Source: Streptomyces sp. NRRL S-646
GTDB lineage: Bacteria > Actinomycetota > Actinomycetes > Streptomycetales > Streptomycetaceae
Length of the DNA stretch: 44,814 nt
Assembly (NCBI RefSeq): GCF_000720765.1
Contig: NZ_JODC01000039.1
Span: 1 to 44,814, forward strand
Reading direction: 5' to 3'
Part shown: positions 9,411 through 17,401 of the stretch, in pieces
How positions within the stretch are numbered: position 1 is the first letter of the stretch
Layout of the letters: each line of letters starts with the position of its first letter
The notes under the pieces: generated by a model
Databases searched by the model: none
What the model saw: only the letters and a program-made list of their open reading frames with translations
What the model was told of the DNA's origin: nothing
Made by a program: the position numbers and the translations under genes

Positions 9411-11288
9411 TCACAGCTTCAGGTCGATGCGGTAGTCGCTCAGCCAGGTCTCCAGCTGCAGCACCATCTCCATGCTGGCCCGCTCGACCCAGGCGAAGGC
9501 TCCTTCGGGGGCCTTGTCGGCGTCGGCGGCCGCTGCGGTGGCGGTGGCGTCCAGCAGGCCCGCGACGGCCGCGCCGCGGTCGGTGGCCAGTTCGATGAAC
9601 CGGCGGCGTACGAAGTCGCCGTAGGCCGCTTCCTGGGTGGTGGGGTAGGCGCTCTTCTTGCGGCGCAGCACCGGCTCGGGCAGCAGGTCGGCGACCGCGG
9701 AGCGCAGCAGGCTCTTCTCCACGCCGTCGACGCGTTTGAAGGCGGCGGGCACGTTGTAGACGTATTCGACCAGGGCCCGGTCGCAGAACGGGGGCCGCAG
9801 CTGCACGCCGTGGGCCATGCTCATGCGGTCGGCGCGGTCCAGGTGGGTGGGTGCCCAGCGGGTGAGGGCGAGGTAGGTGACCTCGCGGGCCCGGCGTTCG
9901 GCCGGGGTGTCGCCGTCGAGGTGCGGGACTTCGGTGAGGGCGTCGCGGTAGTGCTGGTCGGCGTAGCCGAGGAAGTCGAGGTCGCGGCGCAGCCGGCGGT
10001 CGATCATGGAGGTGCCCAGGCCGCCCGCGGCGGCGTCGTGGCCGCGTTCGAAGGACACCCAGGGGAAGGTCTGGGAGTTGCTGTGGCCCGGGTCGTAGGC
10101 CCAGAAGTAGCCGTTGAAGACCTCGTCGGCGGTTTCGCCGGACAGGACGGCGGTGAAGCCGGCCTCGCGCAGCCGGGCGAAGAACTGGATGAGGGAGACG
10201 TCCATGTCGCCGAGCGGGGAGGGGGCGTCCTGGCTGCGCAGGGACATGGCGTGCACGGCCGGGTCGGTGAGCGCCGCGGTGTCCAGGAGGATCTCGGTGT
10301 GCTGCGAGCCGATGTGCTCGGCGGCGAGCGCCGCGTAGGGGGCGTCCGGGGTGGAGCGCATGGTGGGGTGCGGCTCGAAGTTCTCGGTGTAGCCGGTGAA
10401 GTTGACCGAGAAGCTGCGCAGCGGGCCGGCGCCGGTGGCGGTGAGGGTCTGGTGGGCCAGGGCGGTCAGGGCGCTGGAGTCGATGCCGCCGGAGAGCATG
10501 GCGCCCACGCTCACGTCGGCGCGCAGGTGGCCGGCGACGGCGGAGGCGAGCAGGCCGCGCACGGTGGTGATGGTGTCCTCGAGGCTGTCGGTGTGCTGCC
10601 GGGCCGGCAGTGACCAGTAGCGCTGCTCGGTGCTGCCCGAGGGGCGGACGACGAGCACATGGCCGGGTACGACCTCCCGCGTGCCGCGGAAGACGCCGGT
10701 GCCGGGTTTGCGGCTGTGCGCGAACAGTTCGCGCAGGCCGTCGGCGTCGACGACGGGGGCGACGTCGGGGTGGGCGAGCAGGGCCTTGGGCTCGGAGCCG
10801 AACAGCACGCCGGTGGGTGTCGGGTAGTAGCACAGGGGCTTGACGCCGAGGCGGTCGCGGGCCAGGAGCAGTTCCTGGCGGCGTACGTCCCACACGGCGA
10901 GGGCGAACAGCCCTTCCAGGCGGGTGAGGAAGCCGGTGCCCCACTGCAGGTAGGCGTGCAGGGCGGTCTCGGCGTCGCCTGCGCCGGTGAAGTGGTGGCC
11001 CTTGGCGGTCAGTTCGGCCCGTAGTTCGTCGTGGTTGGTGATCGCGCCGTCCAGGGTGAGCACGGCAACGGGCGTGCCGCCCTCGGTGCGGTGCACGACG
11101 GGCTGGCGGCCGGTGTCGGTCACGTCCAGCAGGGCCAGGCGGCGGTGGGCGAGGGCGGCGTGGCCCTGCGCCCAGACGCCCCGGCCGTCGGGGCCGCGGT
11201 GCGCGAGGGTGGCTGCCATGGCCTCCACGACGTGGGTCTGCGGGGTCAGGTCCCGCTGGAAGTCGACCCAGCCGGCGATTGCGCTCAT
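9411..11288 (-). CDS. Asparagine-synthetase-like amide synthetase with inactivated glutaminase site
   Basis: 625 aa, full length. N-terminal class II glutamine amidotransferase fold (residues 1 to about 220: HRGPDGRGVW, HRRLALLDVTDTGRQP, GAITNHDELRAEL) and C-terminal ATP-pyrophosphatase synthetase (SGGIDSSALTALA; later SGETADEVFNGYFW and DRMSMAHGVQLRPPF). It starts MSAIAGWVDF where active relatives start MCGIAGW: the obligatory Cys nucleophile is Ser and the next Gly is Ala. Such enzymes activate a carboxylate as acyl-AMP and amidate it in pentangular and tetracycline pathways. Without the Cys it must use free ammonia or an amine, or close a ring internally as beta-lactam synthetase does. Translationally coupled to the gene upstream (ATGA). 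Confidence 0.9.
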   Translation of the reverse strand: MSAIAGWVDFQRDLTPQTHVVEAMAATLAHRGPDGRGVWAQGHAALAHRRLALLDVTDTGRQPVVHRTEGGTPVAVLTLDGAITNHDELRAELTAKGHHFTGAGDAETALHAYLQWGTGFLTRLEGLFALAVWDVRRQELLLARDRLGVKPLCYYPTPTGVLFGSEPKALLAHPDVAPVVDADGLRELFAHSRKPGTGVFRGTREVVPGHVLVVRPSGSTEQRYWSLPARQHTDSLEDTITTVRGLLASAVAGHLRADVSVGAMLSGGIDSSALTALAHQTLTATGAGPLRSFSVNFTGYTENFEPHPTMRSTPDAPYAALAAEHIGSQHTEILLDTAALTDPAVHAMSLRSQDAPSPLGDMDVSLIQFFARLREAGFTAVLSGETADEVFNGYFWAYDPGHSNSQTFPWVSFERGHDAAAGGLGTSMIDRRLRRDLDFLGYADQHYRDALTEVPHLDGDTPAERRAREVTYLALTRWAPTHLDRADRMSMAHGVQLRPPFCDRALVEYVYNVPAAFKRVDGVEKSLLRSAVADLLPEPVLRRKKSAYPTTQEAAYGDFVRRRFIELATDRGAAVAGLLDATATAAAADADKAPEGAFAWVERASMEMVLQLETWLSDYRIDLKL

Positions 11289-11833
11289 CGGGAGGTCCTC
11301 TCATTCACGGCGAGTTCGGCGCTGTTGCCGGTCTCGAGGGTGACGGCGACAAGGGTGAGCGGGACGTCGGCGACGGCGGCCCCAAAGTCGTCCAGGGTGG
11401 GCTCGGGTCCGTCGGTCACGGCGATGCCCAGGCGGCGCGGGCCGGCCTCCGGGCCGTAGCGCTGCCACAGCTCCAGGTAGCCGCGGGCGGTCAGGTGGGC
11501 GTCGGTGACCAGCCGGAGGCGGGCCGGGGTGCGCCGGCCCTGCCAGGTGAGCTCGGCGTCGGCGGTGTCGGTGAAGTTGTGCCGCCAGGAGCTGGAGGTG
11601 GCCAGGTACAGGGCGCTGTCCAGTCGGTGCACGCCCGCGGGCACGGTGTAGGGCTGTTTGCTGCGCCGCCCGGTGAAGTGGACCAGCGCCAGGTGGGTGG
11701 CGGCCGGGCCAGGGTCGGGCCTAGACAGCAGGGCGGTCATGCGGGCGTTGGTCACCGCCTGCTCCGTGGCGTTGCGCGGCGCGCGGGTGATGCGCGGGCC
11801 GGCGGGGGCCGGCTGTCCGGTCGCCGCCGTCAT
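11285..11833 (-). CDS. Deazaflavin (F420)-dependent nitroreductase-family protein (DUF385-like)
   Basis: 182 aa. ATG at 11833 overlaps the DUF1772 stop; its own stop overlaps the Asn-synthetase start. The middle of the protein matches the F420H2-dependent reductase fold: VHFTGRRSKQPYTVPAGVHR, LYLATSSSWRHNF, then DAELTWQGRRTPARLRLV. Family members (Ddn, FDORs) use F420H2 to reduce quinones, enones or nitro groups. Here it could reduce a quinone or dihydro step before or after amide formation. The start is longer than the core fold by about 50 residues. F420 versus FMN use cannot be decided by eye. Confidence 0.7.
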   Translation of the reverse strand: MTAATGQPAPAGPRITRAPRNATEQAVTNARMTALLSRPDPGPAATHLALVHFTGRRSKQPYTVPAGVHRLDSALYLATSSSWRHNFTDTADAELTWQGRRTPARLRLVTDAHLTARGYLELWQRYGPEAGPRRLGIAVTDGPEPTLDDFGAAVADVPLTLVAVTLETGNSAELAVNERTSR

Positions 11834-12282
11834 GACAGGACCACTGCGGCGGCGGTCAGGGCGCAGCCGGCGATCGCGAAGCAGGTGCGCAGCAGATGCC
11901 AGTCGCGCCACTGGCGGCGCGGGTCCGGCCAGTTGGGGCCCAGATCCTGTGGCCGGGTCTTCTTGACCCGGTTGTTGATGGGCACGTTGCGTGTCTGGGA
12001 GACGACCGCGACACCGGCCATGGCGAGCGCGCCGGCGATGAACAGGGCGCGCGGCCCGGCCTCGTGCGCGCGCACCGCGAACGCGGCGTCCACGAGGACC
12101 GAGCCGCTCACGATGAACGGCATGATCCGGTCGTAGCGCTTGCCGAGCAGCTTGTGGGTGTCCACGTAGCGGTCGGGGGTCATCGCGATCAGGGCGGGCA
12201 TGACACTGATCGCCACGGCGAACAGCACCCCCGCCACCAGGCCGGTGCCCACCAGCACCAGCACACTCAGTGTCTCCACCAC
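11830..12282 (-). CDS. DUF1772 (anthrone-oxygenase-like) membrane protein
   Basis: 150 aa from a GTG at 12282 (a second GTG follows at 12279), with GAAAGG about 10 nt upstream. Four hydrophobic segments are visible (LVLVGTGLVAGVLFAVAISV; an IMPFIVSGSVLVDAAFAV segment; ALFIAGALAMAGVAVV; and the C-terminal CALTAAAVVL). The motif NVPINNRV lies between segments 3 and 4, as in DUF1772 proteins. Fungal relatives (HypC type) are anthrone oxygenases, and bacterial members occur in aromatic polyketide clusters. As first gene of the operon with the reductase and amide synthetase, an oxidation of an anthrone-like ring is a reasonable guess. Confidence 0.75.
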   Translation of the reverse strand: MVETLSVLVLVGTGLVAGVLFAVAISVMPALIAMTPDRYVDTHKLLGKRYDRIMPFIVSGSVLVDAAFAVRAHEAGPRALFIAGALAMAGVAVVSQTRNVPINNRVKKTRPQDLGPNWPDPRRQWRDWHLLRTCFAIAGCALTAAAVVLS

Positions 12283-12342
12283 GGCCTGTGGCCTTTCGTC
12301 CGGCTTCTCAACGTCATGAGCGGTTCGACGATCGCAGCGGCT

Positions 12343-12371
12343 CCTCGTACGCGGCTCGAACCGGTCTGGAC
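12343..12371 (-). promoter_or_regulatory. SARP-type triple heptamer operator of the DUF1772-reductase-amide synthetase operon
   Basis: Plus-strand heptamers CCTCGTA (12343), GCTCGAA (12354) and TCTGGAC (12365) have 11-bp spacing, 61 bp before the DUF1772 start. The TCTGGAC element and its flank are identical to the site before the TcmI-type cyclase. Confidence 0.7.
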
Positions 12372-12413
12372 GCCCCGGGCCGCCCGCGGTGCCGGGCACG
12401 GGCGCGGGCGTGG

Positions 12414-12431
12414 TCCGAGCGGGCCTCGAGG
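12414..12431 (+). promoter_or_regulatory. Possible SARP-type double heptamer for the divergent flavin monooxygenase
   Basis: TCCGAGC (12414) and CTCGAGG (12425) are 11 bp apart and oriented toward the plus-strand monooxygenase starting 90 bp downstream. A third element is not clear. Confidence 0.4.
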
Positions 12432-12520
12432 GCGGCGCTGTTGGCTGGCCGGGACTGTCCGGAATCGGGTCCACCCCGCAACGCCGGGCACGACGGCATC
12501 GAGACAAGGGAGCACCGGTG

Positions 12521-14110
12521 GTGGCTGAGCGAACCGACGTACTGATCGTGGGCGGCAGCATGGTGGGCCTGGCCCAGGCACTGTTCCTCGCCCAGCAGGG
12601 CATCCGGCCGATCCTCGTCGAGCGGCACGCCCACATCTCGGCGCATCCGCGCGCGCAGGCGGCCAGTCCCCGCACGATGGAGCTGATGCGGGCGCTCGGC
12701 CTGGAGCAGGCGGTGCGCGCGCGGGAGAACCCGCACGCGCAGTACGGCGACATCCTGCAGGTGCAGTCGCTGAGCGGGGCCGAACTGGGCCGGTTCGACG
12801 GCCCGTTCCGGCACGACCCGAACGAAGTGAGCACGACCGGCTGGACATTGATCGGGCAGGACCGTTTCGAGCCGGTGCTGCGGGCAAAGGCCGAGGAACT
12901 GGGCGCGGACGTCCGCTTCGGCACCGAGCTGGTGCGCTACGAGCAGGACGCCGACGGGGTCAGTGCGGTGCTGCGCGATGTGCGGCACGGCACCGAGACC
13001 ACGGTCCGCGCCGCCTACCTGGTCGCCGCGGACGGCGTGCGCAGCCCGGTCCGTGACGGGCTGGGCATCGGCACGCACGGGCCGGGCGTCTTCGGCCGCC
13101 AGATGAACATCATCTTCCACGCCGCGCTGGACGAGTACGTCGCCGGCCGGCGCTTCTTCCTCTGCTTCGTCAGCAACGACCGTGTCAAGGGCGTGTTGGG
13201 CCGGCTCGACGACGCGGACCGCTGGGTGCTGGCGCCGAGCCTGCCGGCGCAGGAGACGCACGCCGAGTACTCCGAGGAGGACTGCATCGAGATGGTGCGG
13301 GCCGCGGTCGGTGTGGAGGACCTCGATGTCGCGGTGGAGACCAGCACCAGCTGGGAGATCGCCGCGCGCGTCGCGGACCGGTTTAGCTGTGGCCGGGTGC
13401 TGCTGGCCGGGGACGCGGCGCACATCATGCCGCCCACCGGCGGGTTCGGCGGCAACATGGGCCTGCAGGACGCGCACAACCTGGCGTGGAAGCTGGCGCT
13501 GGTGCTGCGCGGGCAGGCCGGCGTGGAGCTGCTGGACAGCTACGAGGAGGAGCGGATCCCGGTCGCCGAGTTCACGGTCGAGCAGGGCGTGATCCGCTAT
13601 CTGCAGCGCAGCGGCCTGGACGAGGAGGCCGCGGCCCGGCACCGGCCGGAGACGACCGTGCTGTTCGGGCACGTCTACCGGTCCGGCGCGGTGCTGGCCG
13701 AGAACGGCGCGGACGACGGCGCCCCGGTGGAGGACCCCACCCAGCCCTCGGGCCGGCCGGGCACCCGGGCCCCGCACCTCGTGCTGCGTTCCGGCGGCAC
13801 GGACACTCCGCTGCACGATGTGCTGAGGGGCGGCTGGCTGCTGCTGGCCGGCCCGGAGGCCGGGCTGTGGGAGCGGGCGGCGGGCGGGGTGTCCCGGCTG
13901 ACCGGCATCGATCTCGCCTTCCACCGGGTGGGCGGGGAAGAACCGGCGGAGACGGTCGAGGAGTTCTTGAAGAAGTACGGCATCACCGCCTCGGGTGCCG
14001 CGCTGGTGCGCCCCGACGGCTTTTTGGCCTGGCGTTCGGCCGGGCAGCCCGCGGACCCGGCGGTCGAACTGTCGGCGGTCGTGCACCGGTTGCTGTCACG
14101 CACGCTCTGA
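12521..14110 (+). CDS. Class A FAD monooxygenase 1 (aromatic hydroxylase)
   Basis: 529 aa from GTG at 12521, with AAGGGAG at 8 nt; an adjacent GTG at 12518 is possible. VGGSMVG near residue 10 binds the ADP of FAD, VAADGVRSPVR is the DG motif, and VLLAGDAAHIMPPTGGFGGN followed by MGLQDAHNLAWKLA is the GD motif and FAD ribityl site. The last 110 residues form the thioredoxin-like tail ending in GAALVRPDGFLAWR, as in PgaE/RdmE-type polyketide hydroxylases. It uses NADPH and O2 to hydroxylate or Baeyer-Villiger-oxidise a polyketide ring. It is the only plus-strand tailoring oxidase and is divergent from the amide synthetase operon. Confidence 0.92.
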   Translation: MAERTDVLIVGGSMVGLAQALFLAQQGIRPILVERHAHISAHPRAQAASPRTMELMRALGLEQAVRARENPHAQYGDILQVQSLSGAELGRFDGPFRHDPNEVSTTGWTLIGQDRFEPVLRAKAEELGADVRFGTELVRYEQDADGVSAVLRDVRHGTETTVRAAYLVAADGVRSPVRDGLGIGTHGPGVFGRQMNIIFHAALDEYVAGRRFFLCFVSNDRVKGVLGRLDDADRWVLAPSLPAQETHAEYSEEDCIEMVRAAVGVEDLDVAVETSTSWEIAARVADRFSCGRVLLAGDAAHIMPPTGGFGGNMGLQDAHNLAWKLALVLRGQAGVELLDSYEEERIPVAEFTVEQGVIRYLQRSGLDEEAAARHRPETTVLFGHVYRSGAVLAENGADDGAPVEDPTQPSGRPGTRAPHLVLRSGGTDTPLHDVLRGGWLLLAGPEAGLWERAAGGVSRLTGIDLAFHRVGGEEPAETVEEFLKKYGITASGAALVRPDGFLAWRSAGQPADPAVELSAVVHRLLSRTL

Positions 14111-14128
14111 GCGGCCGGCCGCCCCTGC

Positions 14129-14176
14129 ACATGACTGGGCGCGCCTCCCGAAGCCGGGAGGCGCGCCCAGTCATGT
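14129..14176. terminator. Bidirectional terminator between convergent monooxygenase genes
   Basis: Perfect 22-bp stem (14129-14150 with 14155-14176), 4-nt loop AAGC, 18 bp after the stop of the plus-strand monooxygenase and about 100 bp after that of the convergent minus-strand one. Near-symmetrical, so it can act both ways. No clear T-run follows, as usual in Streptomyces. Confidence 0.85.
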
Positions 14177-14279
14177 GTGTGGGGGGACGGTACCGGCTGC
14201 CGGGTGGGGAGCGACGGAACCGGCCGCCGGGGTGGGGGCCCGGGGCCGGTTTCGGTCTCGTCGGCCGTGGTGGTGCCGG

Positions 14280-15884
14280 TCAGTGCAGGCAGAGGATGTT
14301 GCGCAGCACCTCGGTCACCGCCTGGGTGACGTCGTCGGCGGGGGCGGCGGGCGAGCGCCAGGCGACGAAGCCGTCGGGGCGGACCAGGACGGCGCCGCCC
14401 TCGCCGATGCCGTAGCGCTCGGTGAAGGTGTTCTCGACGTCGGCGTAGTGGCCGCCGGCGCCGATGCCGCGGACGGTCAGCACCAGGCCGAGGTCGCCGG
14501 CGGCCTGGGTGGCGGCGGCCCACGGCCCGACGGGGCCGGCGGTCAGCAGGGTGAAGCCGACCGGGAAGAGATCGGTGGTGGAGAAGGGGCCGTGCTCGCC
14601 CTCGACGACCACGTGCGGGGCACGGGTGCCGGGCCGGCCGCTGGGCTTGTCGGGGTTTTCGGTGATGGTCCACCCCTGCGGGTCCTCACCGGCGAACGCG
14701 CCCTGGGGGTAGGCGTATCCGAAGGTCATCGTGGTCTCGTCGACCAGGTCCTTGGCCACCTCGTCGAACCCTTTGCCCTCACGGACGGCGAAGCGCAGCA
14801 TGGCCTGCCGCACGGTCTCCTGGGCGACGGGGCGGCGCTCGCTGTCGTAGCTGGCCAGCAGCTGCTCGCCGGCCTTGCCGTCCAGCACGAGGGCGAGTTT
14901 CCAGGCCAGGTTGTAGGCGTCCTGGATGCCGGTGCTGGCGCCGAAGGCACCGGTGGGCGGCATCACGTGGGCGGCATCGCCGGCGATGAGGAAGCGGCCG
15001 TGGGTGAAGGTGTCGGCGACCCGCGCCGAGATGTCCCAGGCGGGCATGTCGACCGACTCGATGGTCAGCGGCAGGTCGGGGACGCCGACGGCGGCCCGGA
15101 CCAGTTCGACGCAGCGCTCGGGGGTGAAGTCGTCGGCGCTTTGGCCCTTGTCCGGGAAGAAGGAGACGTTGATGACCCACTTGCGGTCGTTGTCGATGGG
15201 GATGATGGTGCCGCGCACCTGGGGGTTGTTGACGTAGGCCGCGATGATTTTGCGGCCGCGCAGGGCGTCGGTGAGGTCGGCGTCGAAGAAGAAGCTGACC
15301 AGGTTGGTGAGCGTGCCGCGGCCGTGGGCGTCGATGCCGAGCATCCGGCGCAGCGGGCTGCGGCTGCCGTCGGCTGCGACCACGTAGGAGGCGCGCAGTT
15401 CGCTGCTCTGGCCGGTGCCCAGGTCGGTGAGCGTGGCACTCACCCCGTCGGTGTCCTCCACGACCGCCTCCAGGCGGGTGTGGAAGCGCAGGTCGACGCC
15501 GACCTCCTCGGCCCGCTTGCGCAGGATCGGCTCCAGCTGGTTCTGGTCGATCAGGGTCCACTGGGTGGGGCTGATCCGGCTGATGTCCTCGATGGAGGCG
15601 TTGGGCATGCGGACCCGCTCGTTGCCGGCGAGGGTCTCCACGTGCACCAGGTCGGTGTTGCCGGAGATCGGCGAGCGCCCGGCCCGCACCCGCTCCTGCA
15701 TGCCGACCGCGCGGTACAGCTCCATGGTGCGCGGGTTGATGGCGCGGGCCTTGGGGTGGACGGAGGTGGTGGGGTGGCGCTCGATAAGTGTGGCCTTCAC
15801 GCCGTGGTGGGCGAGGAAGACGGCGGTGGACAGTCCGGCGAGGCCGCCGCCGACGATGAGAACGGGCACCTTCTCCTGGCTCAT
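14280..15884 (-). CDS. Class A FAD monooxygenase 2
   Basis: 534 aa, ATG at 15884. VGGGLAGLSTAVFLAHHGV near residue 10 is the FAD Rossmann motif, VVAADGSRSPLRR the DG motif, and FLIAGDAAHVMPPTGAFGAS then TGIQDAYNLAWKLA the GD region. The C-terminal thioredoxin-like part ends GGAVLVRPDGFVAWRSP. It is similar in layout to monooxygenases 1 and 4. It lies 43 nt downstream of the O-methyltransferase and is probably co-transcribed with it. It probably hydroxylates or oxidatively rearranges an aromatic intermediate; which position is unknown. Confidence 0.92.
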   Translation of the reverse strand: MSQEKVPVLIVGGGLAGLSTAVFLAHHGVKATLIERHPTTSVHPKARAINPRTMELYRAVGMQERVRAGRSPISGNTDLVHVETLAGNERVRMPNASIEDISRISPTQWTLIDQNQLEPILRKRAEEVGVDLRFHTRLEAVVEDTDGVSATLTDLGTGQSSELRASYVVAADGSRSPLRRMLGIDAHGRGTLTNLVSFFFDADLTDALRGRKIIAAYVNNPQVRGTIIPIDNDRKWVINVSFFPDKGQSADDFTPERCVELVRAAVGVPDLPLTIESVDMPAWDISARVADTFTHGRFLIAGDAAHVMPPTGAFGASTGIQDAYNLAWKLALVLDGKAGEQLLASYDSERRPVAQETVRQAMLRFAVREGKGFDEVAKDLVDETTMTFGYAYPQGAFAGEDPQGWTITENPDKPSGRPGTRAPHVVVEGEHGPFSTTDLFPVGFTLLTAGPVGPWAAATQAAGDLGLVLTVRGIGAGGHYADVENTFTERYGIGEGGAVLVRPDGFVAWRSPAAPADDVTQAVTEVLRNILCLH

Positions 15885-15927
15885 GTTGATTCCTTGGATC
15901 GTTGGGCGGCCGTGCCGTCCAGGGCGG

Positions 15928-16959
15928 TCATCGGGTCGCGGTCACCAGCGTGTGCGTGCCGAGCAGCGGCTGTGCGGCGGGGGCGGTGAAGCCGGCCTCG
16001 GCCAGCCAGTCGCTCAGGTCGCCGATGCGGTACTCGGAGCCGTCGGGGCTGACCAGGCGCATGTGCAGGCTGGAGAGCAGGCGCTCGGCGCTGCGGCGCT
16101 CGTCGTCGATCATCCGGTCGTAGACGAGGATCTGCCCGCCGGGGTTGACGGCCGCGTGGACCCGGCGCAGCAGCTGTCGGCGCCGGTCGGCATCGAAGCC
16201 GTGCAGGATGTGCCCGAGCACCAGGACGTCGGCCCGGGGGATGTCGTCGGTGAAGAAGTCGCCGCCGGTGAACTCGATGCGGCCGGTGTGTCCCAGGCGG
16301 CCGACGTGCTCGGTGAACAGCGGCCGGGTGCGCTCCAGGTCGAACACGCCCGCCTTCAGGTGGGGGTGCTCGCGGACCAGGACGGAGGCGAGGTTGCCGC
16401 GGGCGCCGCCCAGGTCGACGAAGGAGGAGTGCTGTGACCAGTCGATGCGGCGGGCGAGTTCGGCGCCCATCCGGTCGCTGTAGGCGTCCAGACCGGCGAA
16501 GAAGCGCTTCATCTTCTGCGGGTCCTTGTGCTTGTCCCCGACGAACCCGCCCTTGTCGGGGTCCAGGTGCTGCGGCGCGCCGGTGGTCAGGGCCTCGGTG
16601 AGCCGCCCCCATGTCCCGTACAGGGTTTCGTTGGTGAGCTCGACGAAGCCGCCGAGGTAGGTGGGGGTGCCGGGGACGAGGTAGGCCTCGGCCAGCGGTG
16701 CGTTGGCGTACTGGTCGCCGGTGCGCTCGAGCAGGCCGAGGCCGGCCAGCGCGTCGAGGAAGTCGTCGGCCATGCGCGGGTGCAGACCGGTGGCGGCGAC
16801 GATCTGCTGCGCGCCGGCCGGCCCCTCGGCGAGCGCGCCGAACACGCCGAGTGTCACGGCGCTGTGCAGCACCTTGGCCGCGCAGTCCGCGATGGTCAGC
16901 TTGATCAGCGGACCGGGGTCGACCGCCGCGGCTGTCGTACGGTCATCGGTCGTTGTCAC
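15928..16959 (-). CDS. SAM-dependent O-methyltransferase (class I, TcmO/CrtF type)
   Basis: 343 aa from a GTG at 16959 with AGGAGG directly upstream. An N-terminal winged-helix dimerisation domain (residues 20-100, LGVFGALAEGP, DFLDALAGLGLLER) precedes a Rossmann methyltransferase with FVDLGGARGNLASVL as SAM site, GGDFFTDDIPRADVLVLGHI as the acidic loop and catalytic-region His in LGHILHGFDADRRRQLL. These enzymes methylate phenolic hydroxyls of polyketides. It is the only methyltransferase in the window, yet three methyl-cycle genes are present, so others may lie outside. It heads the operon with monooxygenase 2. Confidence 0.93.
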   Translation of the reverse strand: MTTTDDRTTAAAVDPGPLIKLTIADCAAKVLHSAVTLGVFGALAEGPAGAQQIVAATGLHPRMADDFLDALAGLGLLERTGDQYANAPLAEAYLVPGTPTYLGGFVELTNETLYGTWGRLTEALTTGAPQHLDPDKGGFVGDKHKDPQKMKRFFAGLDAYSDRMGAELARRIDWSQHSSFVDLGGARGNLASVLVREHPHLKAGVFDLERTRPLFTEHVGRLGHTGRIEFTGGDFFTDDIPRADVLVLGHILHGFDADRRRQLLRRVHAAVNPGGQILVYDRMIDDERRSAERLLSSLHMRLVSPDGSEYRIGDLSDWLAEAGFTAPAAQPLLGTHTLVTATR

Positions 16960-17019
16960 GCGAGCCTCCTAAGCGAGCGGGGGGACCGCTGCGGTCCTCG
17001 CCCGACCATGGCGGGTGCG

Positions 17020-17048
17020 CGTGGAGTCCGGCTCGAAGCGGCCTGCAG
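17020..17048 (-). promoter_or_regulatory. SARP-type triple heptamer operator before the O-methyltransferase
   Basis: Plus-strand heptamers CGTGGAG (17020), GCTCGAA (17031) and CCTGCAG (17042), spaced by 11 bp, 61 bp before the methyltransferase start. Confidence 0.65.
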
Positions 17049-17331
17049 CACTCGGGCGCTGCCGCGGGATGCGCAGGGGCGGCGCGCGGCCGTGGCGGGC
17101 CGTGCCCGGGGCACGGCCGTGGCGGGGCCCGCCGGGGGGAAATGCCCCGTACCCGGAGGCGCGCCGAGGGGGCCGCTCAGGCGGGAGGTCCCGCACGGTG
17201 TACGCGCCGGGAGCAGCCGTGCGGGCGAAGGGTCTGGCACGGTGCACGCGTCCGGCAGGAGCCGTGCGGGCCTGGCACGGCTGCTCCTGGGCGGCAGGAG
17301 CCGGCTGCGGGGGCAGTTGGGGTATGGCGAA
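17049..17331. other. Intergenic stretch with short inverted repeats
   Basis: About 280 bp with no credible gene. It contains a 10-bp-arm palindrome (17098-17107 with 17109-17118, one central base) and scattered GGCACGG/GCCGTGC words between 17205 and 17285. These may be secondary-structure elements between the methyltransferase promoter and the exporter terminator. Confidence 0.4.
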
Positions 17332-17366
17332 GGGCCGTCCTCCCGCATGGGTGGGGAGGACGGCCC
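17332..17366 (-). terminator. Terminator of the DHA2 exporter gene
   Basis: 13-bp perfect stem (17332-17344 with 17354-17366), 9-nt loop, 36 bp past the exporter stop codon. Confidence 0.8.
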
Positions 17367-17401
17367 CGGCCGTGGATCACGCGCGGGGGAATTCGCGTGG
17401 A

